From Megalobrama amblycephala (lineage: Eukaryota; Chordata; Actinopteri; Cypriniformes; Xenocyprididae): a DNA stretch of 64,000 nt. The translations under genes were made by a program, and so were the position numbers. Positions within the stretch are counted from its first letter, which is position 1; every line of letters begins with the position of its first letter. The stretch is from NCBI RefSeq assembly GCF_018812025.1, contig NC_063053.1, forward strand, positions 13,992,623-14,056,622, read 5' to 3'. Below the pieces are notes generated by a model. The model ran no database searches. It had not been told where the DNA came from and was given only the letters and a program-made list of their open reading frames with translations. Shown one piece after another: positions 1-12,262 of the stretch.

Positions 1-1937
1 AAACACTCGTGTTCCAATACTCGTGCACAAGTTTTGGGAGGCGTTCCTTTGAAATGAGCTGTGAAGGAGGGGGGCTGTTCTTACGCATGCGCTCATTTAA
101 AAAACTCAGTAACAGTCTTTGGATTCTCAGTCGATGAAAAAATCCTCTCTATCACCTTTAAATTAATTCCCATAGAGTGCAACAGTTGAGTCTCAGAAGT
201 AAAATAATATAATTGTGATAGATAAATTTTGTTTGAAAGAGGAATTCTTGGTTAAAAAATTACCCATGATCCTAAAAAAAAAAAAAAAAAAAAACTCGAC
301 CAATTAGAGAGTCACAAGCAAGTCATGTCAAAAGAACACTTTAGTGCCCATGAAACACTGCAAATAAGTCAGTCTCCCTAGCTGATGTTTTTGCCTTTTT
401 TTTTTTTTTTTTTTTTTTCTTTCTTGCAATAACTGTAAAATATATGGTTTGTATAAATAATCAACATCTTAAAATCAATAGTTTTGTATTTCTTCATTGT
501 TTTTCATTTTACCTTTTGCATTGCTTCAGGGGATTGTAGTTCTTTCCGTCATTAAAGCCATTAAGTATACAGTCTCGTACTTTTGTCTTTTTTTGCTTCA
601 AAAGTGTGTAATGATGTGATTCACCTTGTAGCTGGTTGGTTTTGTTCATAGCTTACAACTCTCGAATGAAGACTTTTTTCAAATCCCTATGAGAAAAAAT
701 ACTTCCAGAACCAAGGCCGCTAAAAAAGTATTCAGGCACTTTTTGGTGTTAGCATGTTAGTAAGCTAACCATCAGCCTTTCAGGCTGTTGTTGTGATTCC
801 CTCAAGTATAAAAAACATGGTGCACACACAAATATTGGATACAATTTGTTAATTGGATTTAACTTTTTTTGTCAGTAGTTTTTGGTATTGAATAATTAGG
901 GACATTTATAATCATCAGTTTGTTTTCACAGAACTTGTCACAGTGCATTATGGGATTGCCCTCTCCCCAAAGGATATGTGTGATGTTCCCTTAGATTTTA
1001 GCCAAAATGAGGTATCTTGGGAGGTAGTGTAATTTCCTACTTAAGTTTCCTACCTTTTTAAAACAGCATTTGTGCCAAAAATGCAGCTCTATGATGCCTT
1101 GAAAATGTTTTTAGGTTTTGGAACAAAGCTTTAATGTCTCTCCTGATACAGTAGACAAATCTGTGCTTTGATTGAGACACCTGTATTATAAATCAATGCT
1201 GCTTTTTCAACAGCTTATAGTTCCCCTCAAAAATGAAAACTGTCATTTACTCACCCTCATCCTTTGAATCCCTTTTTTTTTCTTTCTTCTGTGGAACACA
1301 ATATATTTCGCACAAAAAGGAAAGAAAAAAAAATCTCCACATGATAGCAGTGTGAAGGGAAAAGATCGATATTTAAGTTGCTAATGGAACTCCAGTGTAG
1401 TTCTCAAATCTCTTATGTGCTTGTGCTTATTCAAGCTTGGTGCCTCAAGATGCATTGCACCAGTTTTAATGTTAATTATGTCAATTAACAGAATATATTT
1501 TTGGTTGTACCTCTTTATCTTTCCTTATTTTGTCTTCTTTCTGTGTTTATCATGGCTATTTTCCCTTTCAAGTCACCCTTGTAGTAGTTTGATGTAGGCT
1601 GTTAGAGATTGGAGTTGTAGTTTTGTCAGCTTCCCGCCTTTCTTCTATCGATCTATTGGGAAGAACTAACTGTTTTACCCTTTTGTTTTGCTCACATGGA
1701 AGACCCAGAGAGGATGTGTATTAATCCTGGGTGCTACCTCTAATAGAATTATCAACTCCTGATGTTGTGCACGCCATAAATCTTCGCCCAGCTCGCTTTC
1801 TTCCTCTTGTCAGAAAGTGCAAGAGTGTGCACTTCTCCTGCGGTGCACTTTCCTAGTGGCGTTTCATATTTATTTCCCCTTCTCTGTTCTGCGGAGGCAG
1901 CTCAAGCATGCTTCTTTACAGGCGGTGGTGGTTGTAC
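1..1937. other. Non-coding AT-rich stretch
   Basis: No gene is visible here; open frames are short and low-complexity. The stretch contains an A run at about 274-294, a T run at about 396-418, and a degraded fragment near 1220-1310 with the words AAAATGAAAACTGTCATTTA and CTCACCCTCAT. These words also occur in the TTAAAGGG-ended mobile elements elsewhere in the window. The rest appears to be unique intronic or intergenic DNA. Confidence 0.6.
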
Positions 1938-2060
1938 TAGGGCTGCTCGATTTTGGTCAATATTGTAATCAAGATTATTTAACAAAACGGCTAATTACAA
2001 ACAATAGGACAAACTCAATATTAAAAAAAGTGAAGTTTTCCTGCACAATTGACTGGGTTT
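1938..2060. mobile_element. hAT-like MITE fragment (one end)
   Basis: The segment starts with TAGGGCTGCTCGATTTTGG, which resembles the terminal inverted repeats of non-autonomous hAT elements of fish (TAGGGCTG followed by a diverged word). AATC- and ATTA-rich sequence follows. I could not find a matching right end, so this is probably a truncated copy. No transposase is encoded. Confidence 0.35.
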
Positions 2061-5000
2061 ACTTACCAATCCTGACATTTTGACCTTTTTTTGTGTGTAT
2101 TTGACCATTTAGGTGCATACCCAAAGCTCAAATTGCACTACGCTTGTCTGCGTTTTGCCCTGTCCCATTTTACGCAAATCTTTTTTTGTTGTTGTTTGTT
2201 TGTTTTTAATGATTTGCACGTTAGGTTTGGGCTTTTAAAGGGTGAAAGCGCATTGCTGGAAAGGAATGGAATGGGGAACAGTAATAGTTTTATCTGATCA
2301 TTGCATTTTCATAATCGTTGGAAGGTTCCACCGATTATGGAAATATGATAATTCAAACTCAATTTTGTGTCAATTTTTTTGTGTGTGTAATGTTAAGGGT
2401 ATTTGTTTCAACTGGGAATGTGCCATTTTTAAGGTTTCTCTCGTACATGCACACAGCCAAGGAGGCTGTGTATGTCGCTAGCTTTGCATTCACTGAATTA
2501 AATGTTCTTTTAATAAGTAATGTTTTAAAAAGTGTACTTGGAAAGACCTGCTTAATAATAGCCCTACTGTTTGGGGCACAACGCCACTCCTCTACATTCA
2601 TTAAAAAGGCATGGCACTTTAGTGAATGTCATAGGCCCATCGCTGGCCAGGCATCTTGCTAGATCTTTCCTGCTCTAAGCAGATATGCCAGACCTCGGTG
2701 GCCTGTATCAGAGCCCCTGTCCTACATTTGCCTTTTAATCTTCGTTGGATCTTCATAGGATGTTTGTGTAGTCCTGACACAATTTTGTGAAGCCTGCGGG
2801 CCCAGCAGACAGCCATGAAGATCTCCCTCTTGTTATTAGCAGAGACTTTTGCCTTTTATCAGATACACCGGCCTGAGATTCATCTTATGCCCAAATGTGC
2901 CTATTCATCATACAGCGCAGTTGTATATTTTCACACAGGGGCTCATTTGCAGTCAAGAGAATTAATTTCTCTTTTTGCAATTTTAAACATGTAGGTAGTT
3001 TGTTCTTCATCAAACATGCAGCATATGTTCTTCTGTCACAAAGCTCTTGAGAATGATACAAGTGAAAAAAATCTCATATCGATTGTATACACAGATCCTC
3101 ACACACAAAAAGCAATGGGTCCCACTTGCACTAACCACTTTCCTTAATAGATATCAGATCTCAACTGGCCCACCAATCATGTTTGGGAGGGTCCATCTTA
3201 TTAACTGTCTCCTCCTGCTGGGACTAAATATGCAGATGAGATGGGGGGAAAAGCTGAATGCAGGAGTGATGCAGAGAGACGTGCAGGTACATTTGACCTT
3301 GACAAATGAAAATTGTCATCATCTACTCACCTCCATGTCGTTCCAACCTTGTATGACTATTTTTTTAAAAGATTTTGAAGTGATGTGAGGGTGAGTAAAT
3401 GATGACAGAATGATGACCTGTTTCTTTAATGCAGTTCTCCGTACACAAACCCAGGAAAGGGTAATAATGAAAGGCTTGTTCCCTTAGATGAGATGCGCAT
3501 GCACGTTGCTCGTCTGAGTTTTATAAGCAGTGAAAGATCAGTGGTCTGTGCTGCTTGAATAGATCCCACAGCAGAAAAGAATATTTCAGCACTGATTCCA
3601 TTTGCATTAACTCAGGAAAAACCAGCATTTCCCCTCCACGTGTCATTCACAGGTCAAGTTAATGCTTATATCTCACCTGTCAGCAGAAGAATGACAACAA
3701 CAGGGGTGATAGAAAAATGCACACGCAAGTTTAGATACAAGCAGAGGTGCAGAACGCTCTGTACCAGAAGATAAATTAGCTGTTTTGATGCACTTCCTCC
3801 TCTCTGCATTTGGTCTTGTGGATTGTGGCTGTGCAGTCGGGGATACTGGTGTGTGTGTGTGTGTGTAAAAGAGAAACAAAGAGAGTGTATGCGAGTGACC
3901 TTTAGTGGTTTGGGTTCCATCGGGGGCAGATTAATTACTCTGTAGCATTAGCATGATGGGCCATGTGCTTGTCAGCTCGCAAATGTCACCTCATGAACTT
4001 CAGCCACTCTGATTAGAAGTGAGTGTACTTTCTTAATAAGAGATTCTCCTGTTTTTCTGTTGTGGAATATGTTTTCCCTCCAGGGCCTGATCTATGTATG
4101 AGCGGGGGTGTGCTGAGCCCACCCAAACCTCTATCTTGCCCACCCAATCAGAAATTAGGCACAGATAGTGTTTGTTTCGATTCATGCATTGATTAAAAAC
4201 ATAATGAGGTGGCTGTGTTGAGAAGTTTGATGAAGGGCTATAGAATGCTCTAACAAATCAAAAAAGCAACACCTTAAATTGCAGTATTTTTCTTTTTTTA
4301 GCTGAGAGTAATGGCACTGCGGATAATGCACTCAAAAGGCGGCTTCAGTCTGTAGCGGAAAAGCAGAGGCTGAGAAAAGCACACTAGTGAAAACAGGCAG
4401 AAATATTTGCGTGCGAATTACAGTGAGTTTAATGTATCTTCATGAATATGTATCTTCATATTCACTTGTGAATATACATTTCTAGAGCTCTGAGCCTCTG
4501 ACTGCTCTGACTGATTGTAAAGTGTCATTTGGCCGATACTAAAATTGGTCATACCATTGCAATTACCTGAGCAGTTGAAATATGCTAGAAAACCTCGCTC
4601 AACATGCATTCATTGCATGGACGGAGCAAGAATATAATGTAAGTGTTTAAAATCTATATGCATAGTTGAGTTGAAACCTCCCCCCCCCCACCAATCTCTC
4701 TCTCCCACCCCACACCCCCCAAAAGTAGGTTTCTCTTCGTATTTGGGACAGTAGAAAAGTGAAAATGGTAGCATTTTATTTGAAGTGAAAATAAAAACCT
4801 CATATCATGGAGAGGTGTTTTATAAAATATTCTATATAAATAAATATTATTGTTATTAGGAATCTGTCTGAATAGAGCAGTTTAATCCAAGTCTTTTGAA
4901 AAAACATGATTGTTTTGCATGATGAACAAATTTAATTTAGGCTTTTATTCACATATAAATAATGATTAATACACATACATGTAGCAAACACAAACCTTTG

Positions 5001-5128
5001 TTGAATTAAAATGGCATATTCGATTGCAAAATGTTGTGCTTTGAAATTCAAGAATTGTTGTGAAAAGAATTGATTAGAACAAATTTTACTTAAAATATAT
5101 TGTTGACAAAAATGAGAAAAAATAAAAT
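2061..5128. other. Non-coding stretch with small repeats
   Basis: No gene is supported; the open frames have no recognisable domain and no flanking splice-site logic. Visible items are a small MITE (3302-3427), a short (GT)n at 3849-3866 and a C-rich run at about 4678-4724. A short segment near 4085-4170 (runs of CCCACCCAA) may be an old repeat fragment. Confidence 0.55.
3302..3427. mobile_element. Short fold-back MITE remnant
   Basis: The left arm reads AAATGAAAATTGTCATCATC then TACTCACCTCCATGTCGTTCC. The right arm reads GAGGGTGAGTAAATGATGAC, its reverse complement in outline. These are the inner terminal words of the larger element at 20092-20998. The unit is only ~125 bp, non-coding, and lacks clean outer TTAA ends, so it is a decayed copy. 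Confidence 0.6.
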
Positions 5129-6190
5129 TTAAAGGGGGATGTAATGCTATTTCATGCATTCTGACTTATTTACACTGTTAAAGTTGCATTCTCATGCTAA
5201 ACATGGCCAAAGTTTCAAAACATGAGTTGGACATATGACGGAGTATTTCTGTGCCAAATATACAACTTCCGGTTGTGAACATGTTTCGCCGAAATTTTTT
5301 CATGTAATAAAGGGCGGAATTCCTTGTATAGGCACTTCTCCCTGATAAGCGTGTACACACACATTACCCAGAGCAAGAGCACGCCCATCAACGCAGTTCG
5401 TTCGGATTACGGAAGCTGATCGATTTTTCAACAATGGCTGTGTCCCAATTCAGGGGCTGCACCCTTTGAAGGCTGCATACATCATCGAGACCGTCTCGTT
5501 TAAGAAAAATAATCATTAGATTGCAAAGTAAGAAAGAAATTACAGTATTTTACACCTCACAATGAATATCATTAAATTTTATTGTTACTTTTCTTAAATA
5601 TGACATTCTTGATGACGTATGCAGTCTTCAAATGCGACCTCCGGAGGACGCGGTCTCCGAAATGAGACGCAGCTCTGTCACCAAAGGAGTGTGTTTTTGG
5701 TTGTGAGGGAAAGATGACCTTTTTCAGCTTCCCAAAGAACCCAGCGTTAAGGGAACAGTGGATGAAGTTTGTTTTTCCGGGGCAGCAACAGAGTTGCACA
5801 CATATGTATGTTTGTTCCCGGAATTTCGTTGACGAATGCAAGTCCCAGTTCGTGCAGATCGCGGGTGGTGAGTAAAACTCCATCAGATGTCTGTTTTGTT
5901 GGCAGTCGGCACCCAAGTGCATATAATGTAAACAACACGAACGTTTTTGTTCCCTTTTTATTTATAATGATGCCGCAGCTTGCAGACAGTCTCTACGCAA
6001 AAGCTGCGCGCGCTCGTGACTCTTGAGCTCTGCCCACAGCAGGCAGCTCGCCTTTTTTTGCAAAGACTCGGTACAGCATATGTATCTTTTATAAATACAA
6101 TAAAACTAAAGACTTTTCGGAGATATGAAGGATGCACTACTACTCTATTAGGTACTCGAGATTAACAACTGTGTGATACCCCCCCTTTAA
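5129..6190. mobile_element. Non-autonomous DNA transposon with TTAA flanks, copy 1
   Basis: The element is flanked by TTAA at 5129-5132 and 6187-6190. Its ends are mirror images: AGGGGGATGTAATGC on the left and GTGTGATACCCCCCT on the right. A second copy, inverted, lies at 52802-53927. The arm beginning AATGCTATTTCATGCATTC is found there as its reverse complement. TTAA target duplications with AGG-type ends fit the T2/Kolobok or piggyBac-like superfamilies; T2/Kolobok is favoured because its known ends read TTAAAGG. The open frames inside are short and carry no transposase motif, so the element depends on a source copy elsewhere. Confidence 0.75.
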
Positions 6191-7470
6191 AGATATGAAT
6201 GCACTAACAGTGTTTTTAGAAGAATAGTTATAGTGTTTAAAATAATCAAATCATAGTCAGTAATATTAGGGATTGAATTTGCAATGCATTTTTGAATTTG
6301 ACTCTAATATGCTTTCTGTATTCAAGAGTGAGATTGATGCGCAATTATGCTTTTTGTCTGTGCATCTCATCACGTTTCAGAGCAGGTGCGCATCTTATCA
6401 ACTGTAAACTCTCAAATTTTCATTGCATCTCAATTGTATAGAGCACGTGTCTTGCCTATGTCTCCTGAACATGGTCAGGTGCAAGGAGCTGTGAGAGAAA
6501 AGCTCTGGAGTGTCATTGTAGAAATGCTGGTCTGAGAAACTGGTTGTGTAACTCTCTGCTCTGCTTTGCTGATTTTCTATGTACCACACAGGTAAAATTC
6601 CATTATGATAGACTACTAATCCTCACCTGCTGGCAGACTGCTTACCATCACTCTCGCTTGCTCTCTCTCTGTCTCACACCGTCTTTTTCTTTCTCTCCTC
6701 CATTCTTGCTCTATCCCCAAGTGGGAAACTCTGTTTTACAATAGGATTAGAAACCCCATCCACCGTGGAATCCATCAGACGGAGTTGTTAGTGTTGCTCT
6801 CGGTGTGTTAATTGGCAGATAGATCACATGGGCAGAGAGAGGTCCACACTAGATCAACAGTGTCTTAAATCTGTGAATGATAGAAGCATCTTTCATTGAG
6901 TGTGTCCAGTGAGACATGTTTCTTCATCGATAGCATCAGATCTCATCTCTTATCTCTTTCAGTGATCTTTCAGTGATTTTTAAATGCACATGTAATAATA
7001 AAGATACATGGAAAAACGATCTGCAATGCTGTGTGCATGCATAAATACGTGTATAACATGTATGAATGTTTCATAGCTGAAGCCAATAGTATTGCATTAT
7101 TTATGTACAGTGTCCACCGGCTGGTAGGCTCATCTGTGAGGATTGACGTTTGACATGCATGGTTGGGATGCAGTGGTGCAAAGTACTGGGGCTCAGGGGG
7201 TTAAGTGCCAAGGACCAGCAGCCCCCTCATCCCTCAGGTTCTCGCCCCAGAATTCCCTCCACTAGGCGTCTCATGCAGTTTAGGCTTGGACAATAGAGTA
7301 CTGCTCCTTTCCTGAAAAAAATAAAGCTGCATGCATGAGGATCCAGAATGATTTGTTAGTGTTACCCAAGACTTCTGCCTCCTCATGAGGAAAATACAGG
7401 TCGATGATGAGTTTGTATTCATAAAGCAAATGAATCAGACGAAAAATAAGCATATAAAGGTTAATTTCGA
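6191..7470. other. Unique non-coding stretch
   Basis: No gene or clear mobile element is visible. A CT-rich run lies near 6655-6720. The segment 6740-7000 is less AT-rich and looks unique. Open frames here have no recognisable domains. Confidence 0.5.
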
Positions 7471-7751
7471 GTTGTGCTGTCACCAAGGATTATTTTGGTA
7501 ATCGAGTAATCGTTTGATTATTCTGACGATTACCCGAGTAATCAATTGTTTTTACACTTTACAACGTGATCCAATCCTTGTTTAATGTTGGCTTACAACA
7601 TTTATTTCAAATATCCACTTAATCTTTAATATTTATTTCTTTACAACAGAAATGCTACAACCACTGTAATTTCTTGAACAAGAACATGTGGACTTAAACG
7701 AGGGCTTAAACTTTTATTTTAAAATCGTGATGTGCAGTTGGCATATTTAGA

Positions 7752-8020
7752 GCCCGTCCACACGGAGAGTCATTTAGATGTATACGTAAAAGTTTTGTAT
7801 CATATCGGCGTTTCGTCCAGACGGATCTGGCGTTTTGGGAGCCTGAAACCTCTATTTTTTTTAAACCGGGTCCCAGAGAGGATAAATCTGAAAATGACAC
7901 CCTTGCGTTTTCGTTTGTACAGCCAAACTGTATATTTATATGAAACGATGATGTCATCACCCCACGTCTCGACTCTAGTCAGACACCTCTATGTCACGTA
8001 ACAGCAACAACAACAACTTG
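7752..8020. repeat. Interspersed cyprinid-type repeat
   Basis: The segment contains CCGTCCACACGGAGAG, GGCGTTTCGTCCAGACGGAT and, near its right end, CGATGATGTCATCACCCCAC. This sequence style is typical of a very common non-autonomous element in cyprinid genomes. It is non-coding and nested inside the larger repeat block 7471-9502. Termini are not resolved. Confidence 0.45.
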
Positions 8021-8500
8021 TGCAGTTCAGATCATTTTATTGACTCGGATCTTTGAATCTTTCAGCAAAATGAACAAATCTTTTTTTTCAAGTCATTTTG
8101 TTAATTTCACCAGAATATAATTAAAATGTTACATGTTAAATTCCCCAGCACATACTACTTATGCAAACATTGATCACATTTGGAATAAAAAATAAACTGT
8201 TTGCTAATGCAGCCATGAAGGCCAAATTATGAGTAAGAAATGATTAATTAATTGCTTAGCAGTGTCTTCAGGCTATACAGTCTGTTAGTTCACCTCACCT
8301 CCCGATTCGAGTCATTCTTTCTTTTGTCACCTCACATTTATCACGTCTGTTCCCCAGAAAGATTAGATACCTCTCGTGTCTTCGGGTTCAAGTCGTTAGT
8401 TCCATCAGTGTCTGAACTGGGCCGTGACAGCCCCATATGCAATGCAGTACTGGAAACAGAAAAGATTAGTTCGCCTCTCAAGTCTTTGAGTCTCCACAAG

Positions 8501-8628
8501 ACTCGAGGTGAACTAAACATTTCTTTTTCCTGTACATATCCTTGCCTATATGGCTTGGACTTGATGAACGAACAACTCGAACCCGAAAGACTCGAGAGGT
8601 GAACTAAACATTTCTGTTTCCTGTACAG
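8501..8628. repeat. Direct duplication around GACTCGAG words
   Basis: GGTGAACTAAACATTTCT followed by TTTCCTGTACA occurs at about 8507-8536 and again at about 8598-8627. The second unit is preceded by CGAACCCGAAAGACTCGAGA. A diverged inverted form lies upstream at about 8345-8405 (CTCTCGTGTCTTCGGGTTC). The function is unknown; it is most likely the internal structure of a repeat. Confidence 0.55.
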
Positions 8629-9725
8629 AACCTATGAATGTTGCGTATGCACGGTCAACACAAAATGAAGGGATCACTCTCTGAGACAACTCGTTGTTCC
8701 TGAGTCATATTAAAGATTCGTTCAAAATGATCAAATCCTTCATGAATGACACATTACTATGTACATGCTTGTTCATGCCGCAGAAGCTGCTGAGCCTGTT
8801 AGCTTTACAAAAGTAAAGCTTTATTTCTAAGCTTTACTAAAGTTTGTATACAGCAGGCAAGGTTTATGGACATGCTCCAAGTCTTATTCTCTGTTTTTAG
8901 TGTATCTCTATGGCAGAATTACAGCGACACATACTTATCTGACATGTATGCTACATCGTTTTGAGTCGATTTTTAGTGGTTTTGTGTGTTTGAGGGAAAA
9001 AAAAAAAGATAGGATAGGATAGGAAAAGCTCTGGCTTCATGTGGATGTGAATTTAGAAACATACTGATGTATTCTCCTGCGTTTGTGTAGGTTTATACAT
9101 GACTTGCCTTACAAAGCTGATGAAATGCCACACATTGCATTTCCAGATGAAATTTAGAGGCAATCCAAACTCACAGCATATGCAGAGATGGAGTTTGAGA
9201 CACGCCACTCATGTAAATGATAACAGTTCACATGGAGCTGCATTAGTGTGAACGGAGTCACTCTGAGATGCACACAGGTAACCTTTGTAAATTCACAATA
9301 GCATTATGCTTATGATTTTTAAATGGGTTTAATATTGTGCGGCCTTAGAAAACCGTCTAATAATGCGTTTCATGGATTCTCGTCTGTGGAAAGTGCCACT
9401 TCTGGTAGTTTGCTGATTACTCGACACAAGCAAATTGAAATTAAGGATTTTTTTTTTTTAAATCGAGCACTCGAATTTTATAGAGGAATCGTGACAGCCC
9501 TAATTTGGAGCTGATTATATTACCTTTATTTTAAATGTTAGAGTAGTCCTAAACCTACAATTTCTAAAAGACATGCTAAAGGTCAAAGGTTTTTTGTGCT
9601 TAAGATATTCAATGTCTTTTTTCCCCTCATTTGGTCTGAGGAATATAGGAAAAAGACAGGTTACATTGATGTAGACCTGAACAGCAGGGGCTCAATTTGT
9701 GAAGTTTCGAGCTGCATCGGTAATG

Positions 9726-9765
<40 letters not shown>

Positions 9766-9768
9766 CAG

Positions 9769-9803
9769 GTCTTTGGCTCTGCTGATAGACTCCTTCCAAT
9801 AAG
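9769..9803 (+). other. Candidate 35-bp micro-exon
   Basis: The (CT)n tract at 9730-9758 acts as a long polypyrimidine tract before GTGTGTGCAG (acceptor ending at 9768). The segment ends AAG followed by the consensus donor GTAAGT at 9804. Read in its first frame it is open for its whole length; another frame ends in a stop at the splice junction. There is no protein match I recognise. A CT microsatellite next to an AG and a GTAAGT can arise by chance, so this is only a lead. Confidence 0.2.
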
Positions 9804-10045
9804 GTAAGTTGTGTAGATATGTCTATGACCATGTGAATCCATGTGCTTGCATTATCAGATTAATAGAAACCATAATACATTTTTTTTTTTTCTTGAATAA
9901 GAAGTTTAAAAGAGCAGCATTTATTTGAAATAGAAATTTTTTGTAATATAATTACCATTAACAAATCCAAAATGAATATTCATTTTCATACTGTTGTTTT
10001 AATGCATACATTTTTATAGCATTCAAGTATTTTAATTTTTTTTAA

Positions 10046-10046
10046 C

Positions 10047-10081
<35 letters not shown>

Positions 10082-10082
10082 T
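10046..10082. repeat. (ATT)n microsatellite
   Basis: About a dozen uninterrupted ATT/TTA units are visible, set in AT-rich flanks. Confidence 0.95.
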
Positions 10083-10929
10083 AGACAAAATAGTATAGAA
10101 TTTATATTATATAGAATAATATCAACAAATTATAATTATCCAGAATTTTTGTATCAGTGCATCCATTTGTATCATAAAAAAGAACAAGTTGTGACTATTG
10201 GAACATGAATTCATGGAGAAATGGAGCAAGAACAGGTTTGTTATTCTAATACTTGAAAATACAAGATAGAAAAGCTCAATGTAAAAAGAGCACAAAGTGA
10301 GGTACCGTGGCGGGGGGAGTAATCATAATGGGGGGAGCAGCCATCTGTATCAAAGGTGCGCCATGGGATCCTTTGATACGTTTATGCTATAGCAGCATAA
10401 ACTCAGGTCCCTTTGATATCTTCATGCAGTAGCAGCAAAACTCTTCTCTCCATCTCGGATTGCTCCCAGGCTGAATGGAAAATATGACATTTTCATTTTT
10501 TGCTGCTTTGAGGTGGTTTCCTCTGTTTAGGCAACGTCTTGTCTCTGTAGTCGGAGTTTGAAGTCTCTGCAGTGTAACAGAGGCACATCATTCATGCGGA
10601 GATTGCTTAAATCCCTTCCGCTCATATGTTGAAACAGTGTTGTGATGACCAAATTTCTCTCTCTTCAACCCTTCCTCTTTTCTCCACCTTTTGTCTCCTC
10701 CTTTCTCTTCTCACCCTCTTCCAACTTTATCTGACACCTCTCACCCCGCTGAGGATGTCTGTTGTCTCCGTCTGCCAATCTGTTTCTTAACAGTAGAGAA
10801 TGTGATTGAAAATGACACCTTTCGTATCATATCTTTAGCTTATTCTTTTGGCCTACCAACGCTAGTTTCTTTCTCTCTTTTTTTCTTTCTCTGCAGTAGC
10901 TTCTAATGTGGCTGTGTAATTTATGGTAG

Positions 10930-11067
10930 GTTCGGGCAGAGCTGTTTAATGCCCTCTCTGCCATTGGCAGCCTACGTGAACGCCTGCAGAGATTCATCTG
11001 TGAGGAGCATCTAAATATGAAACAAATGAAATGCAGCAGCAGGAAAAACAACATCAGGACTGATGAT
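10930..11067 (+). other. Unassigned 46-codon open frame without ATG
   Basis: Starting right after TAG (10927-10929) there are 46 open codons ending at TAA 11068-11070. The translation is protein-like: residues 4-20 read ELFNALSAIGSLRERLQ, then RFICEEHLNM. A pyrimidine-rich run (10865-10896) ends TTCTCTGCAG about 33 bp upstream, and TATGGTAG immediately precedes the frame as a weaker acceptor. It could be a terminal coding exon of an unrecognised gene, a decayed exon, or a conserved non-coding element with a fortuitous frame. I recognise no family. Confidence 0.2.
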
Positions 11068-11999
11068 TAATGCGATTTACTCAGCCAGCAGACCTGTAAG
11101 TTTCCTCCACCGGTCCCTCGCTCACTCACTCGCTCGCTAACCATGGGACAGATCTTGTGTTTTAAACTGCCTCCCAGATGGGCGGCGAGTGTGAGTGCAG
11201 GTTGAAGGCTGCGGCTGGTAATTGCGGAGCTGCAAATGGATTTCTGTAACACAAGCTGTAGTGCATTTAATGTAGTTTGATCCACATGCTCAATCACAGG
11301 CTTGAAGGGTGACCTCCAGCACGGGGCCACGTTGTCTCTGTGTTTACCCAGGGCAGGGTCTCACCCCTCCTCCCTCCTTGTAGCCTCTGGCCCTACGCCT
11401 CACATCTTAACCAGAACTCGCTGGTCGTGTTAGCTCACACATTCTTCCTCTGTCGCACCGGATCAGCCGCAAGCAAATGCAGATCTTCCACATGTCTTGT
11501 TCCTACATTCATTGGGCCGTGTGAAATCAGTTTTATTTTTCCCCAATTCTGTTTTTTCCATTTTCATTTTTCTTTTTTCTTTTTTTCTGGAATCAGTTTC
11601 AATGGTTTAATTAAATTTTAATAATCAAAAAACATCTAATCAATTGAAATTATAAAAGTAACAATTTAATAATTAATACATATTTTTCAAAAATTCTGTT
11701 TTGCCTATTTGAATTTTTCTGTATTTATGATTTAATAGAAATGTATTATCAAAAAGAAATATTATATTAAATGAATTTAAATTAATTATTTAAATGTAAA
11801 TTTTAATCAAATTAAGGCATAAAAATAACAATTTTAATAAATGTATTATCATTTTGAGAATTACATTCTACGGTACAATATTAATATAGTTCTGTCATAA
11901 TTTCTAAACCAAAAGTTTTTTTTTGACTAGGTTGATGTATGAGTTTTTGTGTGTATTTACAATTACAATTTTATAAAATGGTGCAATGCTGACTTTCAG

Positions 12000-12262
12000 A
12001 GCAGCTCTTTTACAATTGGTGGTTGAAATAAAATGCTGCTTGAACTCAGCCAATCAGCATGTTCAGCGCCCAAGTCCCACCCCCGAATGTTCCTGAACTT
12101 TGAAAAAGTACTACCTCGTGAACAGGGTCTTTTTGAGGGGGTAATTTTTACCCAGAACTTTTTTTTTTTAGACCCTGGTTCCTGCATTCGAGAAACACAG
12201 AGTACCACCCCAATGTCTCTAGATTTTGGGGAAAGTTCCTGCAGTGGGAACGGGGCTATATA
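12000..12262. mobile_element. Short MITE, unclassified
   Basis: The segment contains AGCCAATCAGCATGTTCAG, words around GTCTTTTTGAGGGGG, and GGAAAGTTCCTGCAGTGGGA near the right end. This mix is characteristic of a common short cyprinid DNA element. Weak mirror symmetry is visible (GTTCCTGAACTTTGAAAAAG against GGGGAAAGTTCCTGCA). No protein is encoded and the ends are approximate. Confidence 0.4.

Larger units (their letters stand above)
7471..9502. mobile_element. Composite hAT-like repeat region
   Basis: The right edge ends GAATCGTGACAGCCCTA (to about 9502), a typical hAT-like terminus. The left edge near 7475 reads GTGCTGTCACCAAGGATTAT followed by TAATCGAGTAATCG words, a diverged partner. 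Inside lie other repeats: a segment at about 7752-8020 starting GCCCGTCCACACGGAGAG, resembling a family abundant in cyprinids, and duplicated GACTCGAG-containing units at 8345-8640. No transposase frame is visible. The boundaries are approximate and more than one insertion may be merged here. Confidence 0.4.
9503..11999. other. Non-coding stretch with microsatellites and exon-like segments
   Basis: The stretch contains (CT)n at about 9730-9758 and an (ATT)n array at about 10046-10082. Two exon-like segments (9769-9803 and 10930-11067) are listed separately. The segment 10900-11340 is less AT-rich and looks unique. The segment 11560-11960 is AT-rich and featureless. Confidence 0.5.

Noticed and set aside
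5572..6026. Open frames of 60-116 codons on both strands
   Set aside because: They fall inside a TTAA-flanked non-autonomous element, show no transposase motif and do not persist in the sister copy.
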